This document shows, piece after piece, positions 21,309 to 31,710 of a stretch of DNA of 64,000 nt. Numbering within the stretch: the stretch's first letter is position 1; each line of letters opens with the position of its first letter. The DNA is taken from positions 186,001 through 250,000 of the forward strand of contig FZPE01000001.1 of the NCBI GenBank assembly GCA_900188465.1. Direction: 5' to 3'. A program made the position numbers and the translations under genes. The notes beneath the pieces were generated by a model, which saw only the letters and a program-made list of their open reading frames with translations, did not search any database and had not been told where the DNA came from. Source of the stretch: Micrococcales bacterium KH10 (lineage in GTDB: Bacteria > Actinomycetota > Actinomycetes > Actinomycetales > Cellulomonadaceae).

Positions 21309-22679
21309 TCACAGCGTGATCATGGACTCGAGCAGGCGGTCGACCCTCGCGTCAGCAGCGGCGAACGGGTCCTTGCAGAGCACCGTACGCTGCGCGTGAT
21401 CGTTAAGTTTGAGATGAACCCAGTCGACGGTGTAGTCCTGCCCGGCGCCGAGGGCAGCCCGAACGAAATCGCCGCGCAGCTTCGCCCGAGTTGTCTGCGG
21501 CGGTAAGTTCTGCGCCTCGTCGATGTCGGCCTCGCTGACAATGGTGCGCACAGCGCCAGAGCGCGCCAGTTTGTAGTACAGCCCTCGATCGGTCGCAATG
21601 TCGTGATAGGCGAGGTCGATCCGGGCGATGCGCGGGTCATCCAACTCGGCGCCGCTGCGCTCCTGATAGCGCCGGATCACACCGAGTTTGATCGCCCAAT
21701 CAAGTTCGGACGAGACCGCACTGAAATCACCCGATTCCACGGCGTCGAGACCGCGCTGCCACAGATCGATGGTGTCTCGATCATGAGGTTGCGCGTAACC
21801 ATTGGCGTCGAGAAACTGGACCGCCCGCGCTAGATATTCCCGTTGAATATCGATAGCCGTGGTGGTGCGTCCATTCGCCAACGTGACCGGAGCCTTGCCT
21901 GACAGGTCATGGCTGATCTCCCGGATGGCACGCATCGGATTCTCGAGGCTGAGGTCACGAACCGGAATACCAGCCTCGATCATGCGCAGCACCAGGTCGG
22001 TCGCCCCGACCTTGAGCATCGTCGTCGGCTCTGCCATGGACGAGTCACCGACAATGACATGCAGCCGCCGGTAGTGCTCCGCATCCGCATGCGGCTCGTC
22101 CCGAGTATTGATGATCGGCCGCGAGCGGGTCGTGGCACTCGAAATCGTCTCCCAGATGTGGTCAGCGCGCTGCGAGAAGGTGTAGATGGAGCGTTTGCCC
22201 ACCGGAAGCACTTTGCCCGCACCCACCAGAATCTGGCGGGTGATCAGGTGCGGCACCAGGATTTCGGTGACACGAGTGAAATCGCCCTGGCGTCGCAGCA
22301 GATAGTTCTCATGGCAGCCGTAGGAGTTGCCCGCTGAATCGGTGTTGTTTTTGAAGAGGTGAACTCGTCCCGGAATCCCCTGCTCCGCAAGTCTGTGCTG
22401 CGCGTCGAGCGCTAGGGACTCCAGAATGCGCTCACCGGCGCGGTCGTGTGCGATCAGCTGCGCCACACCATCGCATTCCGCGGTAGCGTACTCGGGGTGT
22501 GATCCCACATCGAGGTAGAGCCGCGACCCGTTGCCGAGAAAGACGTTGGACGAGCGACCCCATTCCACTACTTTGCGAAATAGGTGTCGAGCCAGTTCAT
22601 CGGGGGTGAGAGTCTTTTCGCCGTCCGCGGCGAAGGTCAGTCCGTATTCGGTTTCGATACCGAAAATTCTGCGGCTCAT
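21309..22679 (-). CDS. pafA: Pup-protein ligase PafA
   Basis: A 456-residue ATP-dependent ligase joining the C-terminal Glu of Pup to target lysines. The carboxylate-amine/glutamine-synthetase-like fold shows the N-terminal Mg/ATP motif [12 protein letters not shown] (residues 4-15) and [10 protein letters not shown]. The C terminus is the usual small domain ending [12 protein letters not shown]. It overlaps prcA by 4 nt and is the last gene of the proteasome string. Confidence 0.95.
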   Translation of the reverse strand: MSRRIFGIETEYGLTFAADGEKTLTPDELARHLFRKVVEWGRSSNVFLGNGSRLYLDVGSHPEYATAECDGVAQLIAHDRAGERILESLALDAQHRLAEQGIPGRVHLFKNNTDSAGNSYGCHENYLLRRQGDFTRVTEILVPHLITRQILVGAGKVLPVGKRSIYTFSQRADHIWETISSATTRSRPIINTRDEPHADAEHYRRLHVIVGDSSMAEPTTMLKVGATDLVLRMIEAGIPVRDLSLENPMRAIREISHDLSGKAPVTLANGRTTTAIDIQREYLARAVQFLDANGYAQPHDRDTIDLWQRGLDAVESGDFSAVSSELDWAIKLGVIRRYQERSGAELDDPRIARIDLAYHDIATDRGLYYKLARSGAVRTIVSEADIDEAQNLPPQTTRAKLRGDFVRAALGAGQDYTVDWVHLKLNDHAQRTVLCKDPFAAADARVDRLLESMITL

Positions 22680-23386
22680 GCCGATGATTCTCCCACTCGC
22701 TCGGTGATCTCGACGGTGCTGAACCGACGGAACTTACGGCGTTGTGGTCGAGTTCGATCGAGTAGCGCCACTTCAAGATCGGCCAGCTCGATGGCGGCGG
22801 CGGTCTCAGATTTAACGGCGGCCTCGTGTAAGGCGCGATAGGCGACCCGCAGTGCGTCATCGGCGTTCATCGCCGTGGACCATGACTTATCGAGGGCGCC
22901 GCGAATGAGCTCAGCGCTGGCGCCCATAACTGAAACACCGTGCACCTCCGAAACCGACCCGTCGAAGGAGATCCGGTAAATCTGGTCGTCTTTTTGTTCA
23001 TCGCCGATTTCGGCGACAGCCAGTTCAACCTCGAGCGGTTTCGATTCGGTGGTGAAGGCGGTCCCGAGCGTCTGAGCGTAGGCATTGGCGAGACCTCGAG
23101 CCGAGACGTCAGAGCGATCGTAGGAGTAGCCGCGCAGATCGGCGTAGCGAATGCCGGCCACCCGCAGCGCCTCGAACTCATTGAACTTACCCACCGCGGC
23201 AAAGGCGATCCGATCGTAGATCTCGGAAACCTTGTGGAGTGCTCGCGATGGGTTATGCGTCGCGAAGAGTATGCCTTCACTGCAGGTCAGTACGATGACC
23301 GAGCGGCCTCGTCCAATACCTTTTTGCGCGAAGTCCGCCCGGTCCTTGATGAGCTGTTCCGGCGAGACATAGAACGGCATGGTCAT
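22676..23386 (-). CDS. prcA: Proteasome alpha subunit
   Basis: A 236-residue 20S alpha subunit forming the outer rings and gate. The N-terminal helix [19 protein letters not shown] is the family signature, followed by [20 protein letters not shown] and the Asp-Arg core SYDRSDV. It overlaps the beta gene by 4 nt upstream and pafA by 4 nt downstream. Confidence 0.95.
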   Translation of the reverse strand: MTMPFYVSPEQLIKDRADFAQKGIGRGRSVIVLTCSEGILFATHNPSRALHKVSEIYDRIAFAAVGKFNEFEALRVAGIRYADLRGYSYDRSDVSARGLANAYAQTLGTAFTTESKPLEVELAVAEIGDEQKDDQIYRISFDGSVSEVHGVSVMGASAELIRGALDKSWSTAMNADDALRVAYRALHEAAVKSETAAAIELADLEVALLDRTRPQRRKFRRFSTVEITERVGESSA

Positions 23387-24237
23387 GAGCGCTCATCCCC
23401 GTTCTGCGCGGTGCCGGGTCGATTTCCCTGCACCAGGCGATCTGCGACGCGCCGTGCGGTCTGCGCCAGTTCCTCATCGCCGACGCGGGTGAATCCGGAC
23501 GCGTCGACAGTGGCCACCACCGGCCAGATCTTGTGAATCAGGTCGGGACCGCCGGTACCGGAGTCTTCCTCGGCGGCGTCAGCCAAAGCATGTACCGCGG
23601 TCAAGATGGCGTCCTGCCGACTGAGATTCGTCGACCACAGCTTCTTCAGCGCGCTGCGCGCATACGCAGCCCCGGAGCCGACGCTGTAGAAGTCGCGTTC
23701 GAGGTATCTGCCGCCCGTCACGTCATAGGAATAGATGCGACCGAGCTGTTGGGCAGTGTCGAATCCCGCGAATAACGGCACAGCAGCCAAACCCTGCATC
23801 GCCAATGCGAGATTCTGGCGGGTCATCGTCGCCAGCCGATTCGCCTTGCCGTCAAGCGACAGCGGCACGCCTTCGATCTTCTCGAAATGCTCAACTTCCA
23901 GTTGGAAGATCCGCACCAGTTCCAAGGCTATGCCCGCGGTGCCTGCAATACCGACCACGGAGTGCTCGTCGACCTGAAACACCTTGTCGATCTCGCGGTG
24001 CGCGATCAAAGACCCGATGGTGGCTCGACGGTCCCCTGCCATCAGGACTCCGTCTGCGTAGCGCATCGCGACGATCGTTGTTGCGTGCGCGGGCTCATTG
24101 AGCGCTGTGGCTTGCGGCAACGACCGAGTGCGTGTCAGCAGTTCCGGTGCCACGTCCTGTAGCAACTCCACAAATGACGATGAACCAACGTTGAAGAATG
24201 CGGCAGGCAGCGAATTTCTGTCGGCCACGATGGTCAC
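23383..24237 (-). CDS. prcB: Proteasome beta subunit
   Basis: A 284-residue precursor of the proteolytic subunit. The propeptide is about 52 residues. The catalytic Thr1 of the mature chain is the first Thr of TTIVAMRY (residue 53), here preceded by His-Ala where His-Gly or His-His is common. The core motif GDRRATIGSLIAHREIDKV provides the Asp/Arg and Lys of the active site. The GTG start overlaps the stop of pup (GTGA), coupling the two genes. Confidence 0.95.
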   Translation of the reverse strand: MTIVADRNSLPAAFFNVGSSSFVELLQDVAPELLTRTRSLPQATALNEPAHATTIVAMRYADGVLMAGDRRATIGSLIAHREIDKVFQVDEHSVVGIAGTAGIALELVRIFQLEVEHFEKIEGVPLSLDGKANRLATMTRQNLALAMQGLAAVPLFAGFDTAQQLGRIYSYDVTGGRYLERDFYSVGSGAAYARSALKKLWSTNLSRQDAILTAVHALADAAEEDSGTGGPDLIHKIWPVVATVDASGFTRVGDEELAQTARRVADRLVQGNRPGTAQNGDERS

Positions 24238-24410
24238 TGACCGCCTTTTTGCACGAAGCCTTTGACGAAGGCCTCCGCGTTAGTCTCCAGTACATCGTCG
24301 ATCTCGTCGAGCAGATCGTCAACGGCGTTATCGCGCACGGTCGCGGACACTACCGGTACCGCAGCGTCGTCATCGGCCGGAGTGCTGGGGCGCGTCTGCT
24401 GTCTTTCCAT
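24234..24410 (-). CDS. pup: Prokaryotic ubiquitin-like protein Pup
   Basis: A 58-residue protein. The N-terminal half is disordered and polar (MERQQTRPSTPADDD). The C-terminal half carries the coiled-coil segment that binds Mpa (VDDLLDEIDDVLETNAEAF) and ends FVKGFVQKGGQ. The terminal Gln means it must be deamidated by Dop before PafA can attach it. GGAGGAAAAG precedes the ATG. It sits between dop and prcB, exactly as in other actinobacteria. Confidence 0.96.
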   Translation of the reverse strand: MERQQTRPSTPADDDAAVPVVSATVRDNAVDDLLDEIDDVLETNAEAFVKGFVQKGGQ

Positions 24411-24491
24411 CTTTTCCTCCTGGTCGAATATCTGGCGGCGTCACGGCCTCATAGGTTGCCGATGACCGCCTTACTTCTAGCCTAGAGCCTT

Positions 24492-26120
24492 CTATTGTCC
24501 TTCACTTGAGTTTTGCAGCGTACTGACGAACTGTCCGACATCAGCGGAGGCGTCGATCAGTTCCGCTACATGTGCCGCAGTGCCGCGATGCGGGTCGAGC
24601 ATGGGGATCCGGCTCAAGGATTTCGCCCCCGGCACATCCAAGACAATCGAGTCCCACGAGGCCGCGACGACATGATCCGCGAACCTATCCACCACACGAC
24701 CGCGGAAGTAGGCGCGAGTCGTCGCTGGCGGAACCGTTACAGCCCGCTCGATGTCGTCCCGCTCCACCAGGGCGACCACTGCCCCGGCGCGGCCCAGTTT
24801 CGCTGCAATCCCGCGCTCTGGACGAGTATCCGACCATTGCAGATCGAGTGCCGCCAGCTTCGGGTTGTCCCACGTCAAGTGCTCGCGTTCGCGCATCCGG
24901 TCTAGTAGTTGCAGTTTCGCGACCCACTCGATCTCATGGGAAACCGCCCATTTGTCGTTGATCACGGTGTCCAGCAATCTCGACCAGTGCTGCAGCAGCT
25001 CCGTCGTCTCGGCATCGGGCGTTAAACCGAGCACACGATAGGCCGCCTCGATCGCGTCGATGTAGCTTCGCTGAATCTGCGCGGCGGTCATGGTCCGACC
25101 GTCGGCCAATTCGAGCGGCAGATCCAGATTCAGATCACGGCTGACCTGCTGGACAGCCGCCACAGGGTCCGCCAAAGTCAACGATGTGAGTTGTGCCGCG
25201 ATTTCGGGTACCTGCTCGAGGTGTTCGACGAGCCACAACACCGCCGCCGTCGCTCCCAGTTTGAGATATGTGGCGGTCTGGAACAGATTGGCGTCCCCGA
25301 TGATGATGTGCAGACGGCGCCAGTGGTCGCGATCGGCGTGAGGTTCGTCGCGAGTGTTGATGATGGGGCGACGCAGTGTCGTCTCCAGACCGACTTCGGC
25401 CTCGATGTAGTCGGCACGCTGGCTCAGTTGGAAGCCTGCTTCCTGGCCTGTCACACCGAGCCCGACGCGTCCGGAACCTGTCAGGATCGTGCGGGTCACC
25501 AAGTGCGGCGTCAGCACCGTGACGATGTCCTCGAAGGGTACGGCGCGATCGACCAGATAGTTCTCGTGGGTGCCATAGCTGGCGCCCTTGCCGTCGACGT
25601 TGTTCTTGTACAACACGATCTCGTTGCGGGCGGCACGTGAGGCTTCACGGGCGGCACGGGCCATGATCAGTTCGCCTGCAACATCCCAGCGCACCGCATC
25701 CAACGGAGTCGTGACCTCGGGCGAGGAGTACTCGGGGTGGGCATGGTCGACATAGAGCCGCGCACCGTTGGTCAAGATGACGTTCGCGGCACCAGGATCG
25801 TCGTAACTTTCGTGGGCCGGACGCTCTTGGTCGGTGACCTGCAGTTCGTGACCACCAGCGCTGGGGCCTGCCGGAGCAGGGCGATCGGGGTCATCAGTGA
25901 GCAAACTGGGGTGCGCCGCGGCACGTGGCAGTTCAAAGCCACGCGCATCGACGAGCGGGTTCTCGTCCAAGTAATCCCATCGCGGATGACGACGTGCCTG
26001 TGACAACTCGCGGTACCCCAATACGACCTGACTCGACATCAACATCGGGTTCGCATAGGGCGAGTTGCGCTGGACAATTCCGTATTCGGTTTCGATTCCC
26101 ATGATCCGGTGCACACTCAC
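24492..26120 (-). CDS. dop: Pup deamidase/depupylase Dop
   Basis: A 542-residue paralogue of PafA that deamidates the C-terminal Gln of Pup and removes Pup from substrates. The N terminus has MGIETEYGIVQ (residues 7-17). A region of about 40 residues (residues 70-110, with DDPDRPAPAGPSAGGHE) matches the Dop-specific insertion absent from PafA. HPEYSSPEVTTPLDA follows. It has a GTG start. It lies between mpa and pup in the same direction. Confidence 0.93.
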   Translation of the reverse strand: MSVHRIMGIETEYGIVQRNSPYANPMLMSSQVVLGYRELSQARRHPRWDYLDENPLVDARGFELPRAAAHPSLLTDDPDRPAPAGPSAGGHELQVTDQERPAHESYDDPGAANVILTNGARLYVDHAHPEYSSPEVTTPLDAVRWDVAGELIMARAAREASRAARNEIVLYKNNVDGKGASYGTHENYLVDRAVPFEDIVTVLTPHLVTRTILTGSGRVGLGVTGQEAGFQLSQRADYIEAEVGLETTLRRPIINTRDEPHADRDHWRRLHIIIGDANLFQTATYLKLGATAAVLWLVEHLEQVPEIAAQLTSLTLADPVAAVQQVSRDLNLDLPLELADGRTMTAAQIQRSYIDAIEAAYRVLGLTPDAETTELLQHWSRLLDTVINDKWAVSHEIEWVAKLQLLDRMREREHLTWDNPKLAALDLQWSDTRPERGIAAKLGRAGAVVALVERDDIERAVTVPPATTRAYFRGRVVDRFADHVVAASWDSIVLDVPGAKSLSRIPMLDPHRGTAAHVAELIDASADVGQFVSTLQNSSEGQ

Positions 26121-26182
26121 CGGATCATCCTATGGGAACCAGCGGCGGGATTGACACGGTGCGTCTTGCGGATGGCCAGTGA

Positions 26183-27853
26183 TTACAGGTACTGCCCGGT
26201 GCTGTGCACCGTGTCGATGGTCCGGTGCGTTGACGTAGACCCAGTTTTACGTTCGGCGACGATCGTGCGGATGAACACGATCCGCTCGCCCTTCTTACCG
26301 GAGATCCGCGCCCAGTCATCCGGGTTCGTCGTGTTCGGGAGGTCCTCGTTCTCGTGGAACTCGTCTACGCACGCCGTCAGCAGATGCTCGACTCGCAGGC
26401 CGCGGTCACCAGTGGCGAGGAAGTCTTTGATCGCGGACTTTTTGGCTCGGTCAACGATGTTCTGGATCATCGCGCCCGAATTGAAGTCCTTGAAGTAGAG
26501 CACTTCCTTGTCACCTGAGGCGTAGGTCACCTCCAAGAACTCGTTCTCGGGTGATTCCGCATATATCCGTTCGACCACACGCTGGCGCATGGAATCGACA
26601 GTCAGGTCGAGGTCCCCGCCGTGGGCCGCAATGTCATCGGCGTGAAGCGGCACATCGGTGGTGAGGTATTTCGCGAAAATCTCCAGTGCTGCTTGAGCAT
26701 CGGGACGTTCAATCTTGATTTTGACGTCAAGGCGTCCTGGACGCAGGATCGCCGGGTCAATCATGTCTTCGCGGTTCGATGCACCGATGACGATCACGTT
26801 TTCGAGTCGTTCCACGCCATCGATCTCGGCCAGCAACTGCGGCACGACGGTTGTCTCGACGTCGGATGACAGCCCTGTTCCACGGGTACGGAACAGTGAT
26901 TCCATCTCGTCGAAGAACACCACGACAGGATGTCCCTGACTGGCCTTCTCACGGGCGCGGGCGAAGATCAGACGAATATGGCGTTCTGTCTCGCCGACAT
27001 ACTTATTGAGCAGCTCCGGCCCTTTGACGTTCAGGAAGTAACTGCGTGCCACATGATCTGAACCGTCCTGACTAGCACGAGTCTTAGCTAGCGACCGTGC
27101 CACCGCCTTCGCGATCAGGGTCTTGCCGCAACCGGGCGGACCGTAGAGCAAGATTCCCTTCGGCGGGCGCAGCCCGTGTTCGCGGTAAAGCTCCGGATGG
27201 GCGAACGGCAACTCGATCGCGTCGCGGATCATGTCGATCTGCGGGCCGAGTCCGCCGATATCGGTGTACTCGATCTCGGGAACTTCCTCCAGGACGAGTT
27301 CCTCCACCTCCGGTTTAGCGATCCGTTCATATGCGAAACCGGTTTTGGTATCGGCTGTCACCGTGTCGCCGACACGCAATGGGCCGTCGAAAAGCGGGCC
27401 GGCCATCCGTAGGATGCGCTCGTCATCCGAACGTCCTACCACCAGGATCCGACCGTCGGCAAGGACTTCCTTGACTGTGACGAGTTCGCCGGTGACTTCC
27501 CAGCCCGCGGCCGCGACCACGGTCAGTGCTTCATTGAGCGCGAGCTCTTGACCGGGCTTGAGCGAGGCCACGTCGACATCTGGGGCCACTGCGAGACGCA
27601 TCTTGCGGCCCGCGTTCATCGCATCGATTGTTCCGTCCGGATGTGCTAAGACGAAGACGGCATAGCCGCCCGGAGGCTGCGCCAAACGTTCGAGTTGTTC
27701 GCCCAGTGTGACGACTTTCTCACGTGCGGCCTGCAGCATCTCAACAAGTCGCTCGTTCTTGGCCCGCAGCAGGTCTAGTTCGCTGGCACCCGCACGCGCT
27801 GTCGGCGCACCCGTGACGCCAAAATGAGATTGATGGCCTGTTGAGTCGCTCAT
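26183..27853 (-). CDS. mpa: Proteasome-associated AAA ATPase (Mpa/ARC)
   Basis: A 556-residue hexameric unfoldase that captures pupylated proteins. An N-terminal coiled coil (about 22-62) binds Pup. Two OB-fold segments follow, then the AAA domain with Walker [11 protein letters not shown], Walker [11 protein letters not shown] and the arginine-finger region ILRPGRLD. The chain ends GQYL, the C-terminal motif with penultimate Tyr that docks on the 20S core. It is the first gene of the proteasome string. Confidence 0.96.
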   Translation of the reverse strand: MSDSTGHQSHFGVTGAPTARAGASELDLLRAKNERLVEMLQAAREKVVTLGEQLERLAQPPGGYAVFVLAHPDGTIDAMNAGRKMRLAVAPDVDVASLKPGQELALNEALTVVAAAGWEVTGELVTVKEVLADGRILVVGRSDDERILRMAGPLFDGPLRVGDTVTADTKTGFAYERIAKPEVEELVLEEVPEIEYTDIGGLGPQIDMIRDAIELPFAHPELYREHGLRPPKGILLYGPPGCGKTLIAKAVARSLAKTRASQDGSDHVARSYFLNVKGPELLNKYVGETERHIRLIFARAREKASQGHPVVVFFDEMESLFRTRGTGLSSDVETTVVPQLLAEIDGVERLENVIVIGASNREDMIDPAILRPGRLDVKIKIERPDAQAALEIFAKYLTTDVPLHADDIAAHGGDLDLTVDSMRQRVVERIYAESPENEFLEVTYASGDKEVLYFKDFNSGAMIQNIVDRAKKSAIKDFLATGDRGLRVEHLLTACVDEFHENEDLPNTTNPDDWARISGKKGERIVFIRTIVAERKTGSTSTHRTIDTVHSTGQYL

Positions 27854-27891
27854 AGCACCCTCCTCGCATTGGTCATGCGTTAGATTTCAGC

Positions 27892-28914
27892 CTACTCGGG
27901 GTCGGGCGCTGTTGAACCGTCGGGGCGCGGCTTGCCGACTGCCCGGCGGGTGCGCCGCAGTTTGCGATCTGTCGCAGTGCGTTCACCGAGATCCTCTTCC
28001 GTCCACTCATCTTGTGCCAGTGGATAGGATCCCTTCGCGGGTCGGCGCTTCCGCTCTGGCACCACCGTTCCGTCGGCGACGCGCCTCGTCGTCAGAAGGA
28101 AGCCGGTGTGGCCCATCATGCGGTGCTGCGGACGTACCGCTAAGCCCTCGAGATGCCAGCCACGCTGGATGGTCTCCCAAGCAACCGGTTCGGCGAATCT
28201 GCCTTCGTCCCGCACCGCTTCCGCGAGCCGGGACAGTTGCGTCGTGGTGGCGACGTAGGCGATCAGCACGCCGCCGGGAATCAGTACGTCAGCGGCAACC
28301 TCAAGGTTCTCCCACGGCGCCAGCATGTCGAGTACGACGCGGTCGGCACTGCCCTTCGAGTCTGATTCCGGCAAGACGTCAGACAGGTCACCGACTGACA
28401 GTCGCCATGCCGGGTGCGATCCGCCGAAGAAGGTCTCGACATTGCCCTCAGCGATCGCGGCAAAGTCCTCGCGACGTTCGATGGAGTGGACATAGCCGCT
28501 GTCCCCCACCGCTTGGAGCAGTGCGAGCGTCAAAGCACCCGACCCGACACCTGACTCGATGACCCGCGCACCGGGGAAGATGTCAGCCTGGGCGACGATC
28601 TGCCCCGCATCTTTGGGATAGACGATGGCAGCACCGCGCGGCATGGACAGCACATAGTCACTCATGAGCGGACGAAAAGCGATGTACTCGATCCCGTAGG
28701 TGTTGGTGACTGTCACTCCCTCGGGACCACCGATCAGATCGTCATGTTGCAGGTATCCCTTATGGGTGTGGTACTGACCGCCGGTTTCCAAAGTGATCGT
28801 CGAGATGCGCCCCTTAGGGTCAGTCAACTGGACTTTGTCGCCCACGCGTAGCGGACCGCGGCGCAGTGACACTCCGGTGGCAGGACGAATGGCAGGCTCT
28901 GAGTTTTCAGTCAC
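27892..28914 (-). CDS. trmI: tRNA (adenine-58-N1)-methyltransferase TrmI
   Basis: A 340-residue SAM-dependent enzyme that makes m1A58 in the T loop of tRNAs. An N-terminal beta domain (RRGPLRVGDKVQLTDPKGR) is followed by the Rossmann core with VIESGVGSGALTLALL and later VVLDMLAPWENL. The C terminus is basic. GTG at 28914 is chosen because longer frames overlap the M50 protease gene. It is commonly found upstream of mpa. Confidence 0.9.
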   Translation of the reverse strand: MTENSEPAIRPATGVSLRRGPLRVGDKVQLTDPKGRISTITLETGGQYHTHKGYLQHDDLIGGPEGVTVTNTYGIEYIAFRPLMSDYVLSMPRGAAIVYPKDAGQIVAQADIFPGARVIESGVGSGALTLALLQAVGDSGYVHSIERREDFAAIAEGNVETFFGGSHPAWRLSVGDLSDVLPESDSKGSADRVVLDMLAPWENLEVAADVLIPGGVLIAYVATTTQLSRLAEAVRDEGRFAEPVAWETIQRGWHLEGLAVRPQHRMMGHTGFLLTTRRVADGTVVPERKRRPAKGSYPLAQDEWTEEDLGERTATDRKLRRTRRAVGKPRPDGSTAPDPE

Positions 28915-28925
28915 GGTCGCTGAGT

Positions 28926-30089
28926 CTATCGGGCTTGGGCCACATGTGATTGAATCCATTGGCGAAGATCGTGGCCGGACATGCCCCGATACGAGCCTGC
29001 ACCCACTGATTCGACGATAAATTCGGCGCCCTGCGACGTCTCTAGCAGATGCTCGCAGGGCGATGGGAGTCCGGTGAGTTGGACCACCGCAACGGTGAGC
29101 GGAACTGACACCGCTGACAACTGCGTGGCACCTCGTGCTGAGACCGGAACCGTCTGGAATGCTTGAGGCTCTAAACGCAACCAACGGGACGGATCGGTGG
29201 GCTCACCGACAACCATGAGCTTTTCGGCAGTGGCGTGCTGCTGCGCGATGCGCTCGAATTCACTCATCGACGTTGCTGGCGGCAGCACTTCTACCGATTT
29301 CCATAGCGCCGATGGATCGAGATCAGTCACGGCTCGCAAGGTACGTGCGTACGGCAACGCCTCACTCGCGCCCTGCCAAAGAATCATCGCGATAAGGATC
29401 GCCCAAACACTGCGCAACGAATGAGGACGACCATCGGCGAGCAGCGCTGGAACGATCAGGACCACAAGCACGATGACGCTAGTGGCACGACCGGCCCACG
29501 CTCCGGTGAGCAATGCCGTGGAAGGACGGCCGCCGCGGCGCTGCACCAGTTGTACCAGCACTTGTCCGCCATCGAGTGGAAGGCCAGGGATCGCGTTGAA
29601 GATGGCCAGTGCGCCATTGAGCCACGCTGCGGTGCGAGCGACATCGGATGCGATCAGGTCAGCAACCGATTCGGGAGTGCCGATCACCTGACCGATAATC
29701 CACCACGCCAACGCGAAGGTCGCGTTGGCAAGTGGTCCCGCAGCTGCGATGAGCCACTGACCGTTTCTGGCTTTCGCAGGAGCAGTCTTACTGCCAGCCC
29801 TCTCGAATCCGGTCACACCGCCCAGCGCGGTGAGCCGAATATACGATACCGTCCGGCCGAGCATCCGCCCCACCACAGCATGCGCCACTTCATGGCCAAG
29901 AATGCTCAACAGGTAGATCAGCACCTTCGCTGCGGCGATAGCGACGGCGCCTGCAACCGATATCCCGAGTAGCTGATGCCAAGTCGGCCAGAACAACCAG
30001 GCCAGTACCACGGCGGCGATCAATGTCGATGCTGTGATCGTCACCGGGATCTGACGCACGGTGACAGTCAGTGGCTGACGCTGTGACAC
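28926..30089 (-). CDS. Site-2-protease (M50) family membrane metalloprotease
   Basis: A 387-residue integral membrane protease. The zinc motif is ILGHEVAHAVVG (HExxH at about residues 66-70) and the second metal motif is NAIPGLPLDGGQVL. At least five membrane helices are visible in the first 240 residues. The C-terminal 150 residues resemble a pair of degenerate CBS repeats. The GTG at 30089 avoids overlap with the HAD gene. Substrate unknown; such proteases often cleave anti-sigma factors. Confidence 0.85.
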   Translation of the reverse strand: MSQRQPLTVTVRQIPVTITASTLIAAVVLAWLFWPTWHQLLGISVAGAVAIAAAKVLIYLLSILGHEVAHAVVGRMLGRTVSYIRLTALGGVTGFERAGSKTAPAKARNGQWLIAAAGPLANATFALAWWIIGQVIGTPESVADLIASDVARTAAWLNGALAIFNAIPGLPLDGGQVLVQLVQRRGGRPSTALLTGAWAGRATSVIVLVVLIVPALLADGRPHSLRSVWAILIAMILWQGASEALPYARTLRAVTDLDPSALWKSVEVLPPATSMSEFERIAQQHATAEKLMVVGEPTDPSRWLRLEPQAFQTVPVSARGATQLSAVSVPLTVAVVQLTGLPSPCEHLLETSQGAEFIVESVGAGSYRGMSGHDLRQWIQSHVAQAR

Positions 30090-30093
30090 CCAG

Positions 30094-30783
30094 TCACGAC
30101 CTCTCGTCGCTGGTGACAAGTTGACCTGTGGCCACGAATGCTGCGAGTGCGGGAACACTGAGCTCTTCGAGAGACGGAATCACAGTGACGACCTCTGGCA
30201 CGTCTAGATCCACGATATTCGGCACGCCAATCGTTCGTGCCCCGCTTGCCACGGCTGAGCGGATCCCCGTGGGCGAATCCTCAATGGCCACGCACTGGGA
30301 GATATCGACCCCGAGGCGCTGCGCGCCGGTGAGATATGGTTCCGGATGAGGTTTGCCGTGAGTGACATCGTCGCCGGTGACCACGGCTGCGAATGTCCCA
30401 GGATCGCAGGCCGCCGTGAGGACCTCGGCGAGTACGCCGTAGGACATCGTGACCAGTGCCACGGGCACGTCGTTTCGGCGTAGTTCCTGCAGTAGCTCCA
30501 TCGCCCCTGGGCGCCAAGGCAGTTCTCGAAGCATTCCGAGGCGAACGGTGTCAATCAGTTCAGCGACGATCTCGTCCTCGCTTAACTCGACTCCGCGCCC
30601 CTGCAGGATTCGGGCACAAGCCCTCAGGTCACTGCCTACGACTGACAACGCGTCAGCATGGGTCCACACGCCGCCGAACCGCGCCACCAGTGCAGTCTCA
30701 GCACTCATCCAATACGGCTCGGTGTCGACCAGAGTCCCATCCATGTCGAATAGGACGGCAGGCAGCGATGGTGTGGATTGCAT
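30094..30783 (-). CDS. HAD-superfamily phosphatase (beta-phosphoglucomutase-like)
   Basis: A 229-residue haloacid-dehalogenase family hydrolase. Motif I VLFDMDGTLVDTEPYW supplies the nucleophile D13 and D15; motif II is ALVTMS; motif III/IV are GKPHPEPYL and VAIEDSPTGIRSA. The cap is the helical type C1. The ATG at 30783 is 6 nt after a TACAAT -10 box, so translation from a leaderless message is likely. Substrate unknown. Confidence 0.87.
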   Translation of the reverse strand: MQSTPSLPAVLFDMDGTLVDTEPYWMSAETALVARFGGVWTHADALSVVGSDLRACARILQGRGVELSEDEIVAELIDTVRLGMLRELPWRPGAMELLQELRRNDVPVALVTMSYGVLAEVLTAACDPGTFAAVVTGDDVTHGKPHPEPYLTGAQRLGVDISQCVAIEDSPTGIRSAVASGARTIGVPNIVDLDVPEVVTVIPSLEELSVPALAAFVATGQLVTSDERS

Positions 30784-30837
30784 CCCACGATTGTAGGTTG
30801 TCGGCGTTATCAGACCTAAAGGGCCTAGGGTTGAGGT
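30784..30837. promoter_or_regulatory. Divergent promoter region with two leaderless-type -10 boxes
   Basis: A 54-bp gap separates the HAD phosphatase and PAC2 genes. On the minus strand TACAAT (30790-30795) lies 6 nt before the HAD start. On the plus strand TAGGGT (30826-30831) lies 6 nt before the PAC2 start. Neither gene has a good ribosome site. The -35 boxes are weak. Confidence 0.5.
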
Positions 30838-31704
30838 ATGAGTGATGTCTCTGAAGCATTGTCGCAACTACCTGGCAACATCATGATTGCGGCTTTCGAC
30901 GGTTGGAACGATGCCGGCGACGCGGCGTCCAACACTGTGGAGCACTTGACCCAGTTATGGGACGGACAGGTGATACAGCGGATCGACCCGGAGGAGTATC
31001 ACGACTTTCAGGTGAACCGTCCCATCGTGCGCAACGTGCCCGGCGGCGATAGGAGCATCGTATGGCCGCAGACCGTGATCTCCCAGGCCACGCTTCCCGG
31101 GTCGACGCGATCGGTCGTCTTGGTCCACGGTATTGAGCCATCGATGAAGTGGCGCCGGTTTTGCGCTGAGATCATCACCGCTGCGAAAAGTCTCAACGTG
31201 ACCACGGTGATCGTGGTCGGTGCGTTGCTGGCGGACGTGCCGCACACGCGGCCTGTTCCGATTTCGCTGTCTTCCGATGATCCCGCAATGCAGGCATTGC
31301 TCAGTATTGAGGCCAACGATTACGAGGGGCCGACTGGCATCGTCGGTGTGCTGCACGACCATGCGGTCAATGCCGGCCTGAATTCCGTGTCGCTGTGGGC
31401 TGCGGTACCGCATTATGTCGCTCATCCCCCGGCTCCCAAAGCGACCATCGCACTGCTGTCGCGACTCGAAGATCTGCTGGGTGTGCCGATCGCGGTCGAT
31501 TCGTTGCGTGAGGATGCCGACGCCTGGCAACGTGCAGTCGATCAATTGGCCGATGAGGACGAGGAAATTGCTCAGTACGTGCAACAACTGGAGACAGTTA
31601 AAGACACTGCGGAACTTCCAGAAGCCTCCGGCGAAGCCATTGCGCAGGAATTCGAACGCTTCCTACGGCGTCGGGGTCGGTTCAGCGCTGACGACAGCGA
31701 GTAG
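30838..31704 (+). CDS. PAC2-family protein (proteasome assembly chaperone-like)
   Basis: A 288-residue protein of the PAC2 family. The N-terminal signature is MIAAFDGWNDAGDAASNTVE. GIEPSMKWRRF and the later ISLWAAVPHYVA-type segment (SLWAAVPHYVAHPPAPKAT) are also typical. Eukaryotic relatives help assemble the proteasome; the bacterial role is unproven. It is transcribed away from the proteasome operon region but only 3 kb from mpa. Confidence 0.85.
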   Translation: MSDVSEALSQLPGNIMIAAFDGWNDAGDAASNTVEHLTQLWDGQVIQRIDPEEYHDFQVNRPIVRNVPGGDRSIVWPQTVISQATLPGSTRSVVLVHGIEPSMKWRRFCAEIITAAKSLNVTTVIVVGALLADVPHTRPVPISLSSDDPAMQALLSIEANDYEGPTGIVGVLHDHAVNAGLNSVSLWAAVPHYVAHPPAPKATIALLSRLEDLLGVPIAVDSLREDADAWQRAVDQLADEDEEIAQYVQQLETVKDTAELPEASGEAIAQEFERFLRRRGRFSADDSE

Positions 31705-31710
31705 CTAGCG

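Noticed and set aside
28915-29184. 90-codon N-terminal extension of trmI
   Set aside because: It runs through the 3' end of the M50 protease gene. The family starts near VTENSEPA, served by the GTG at 28914.
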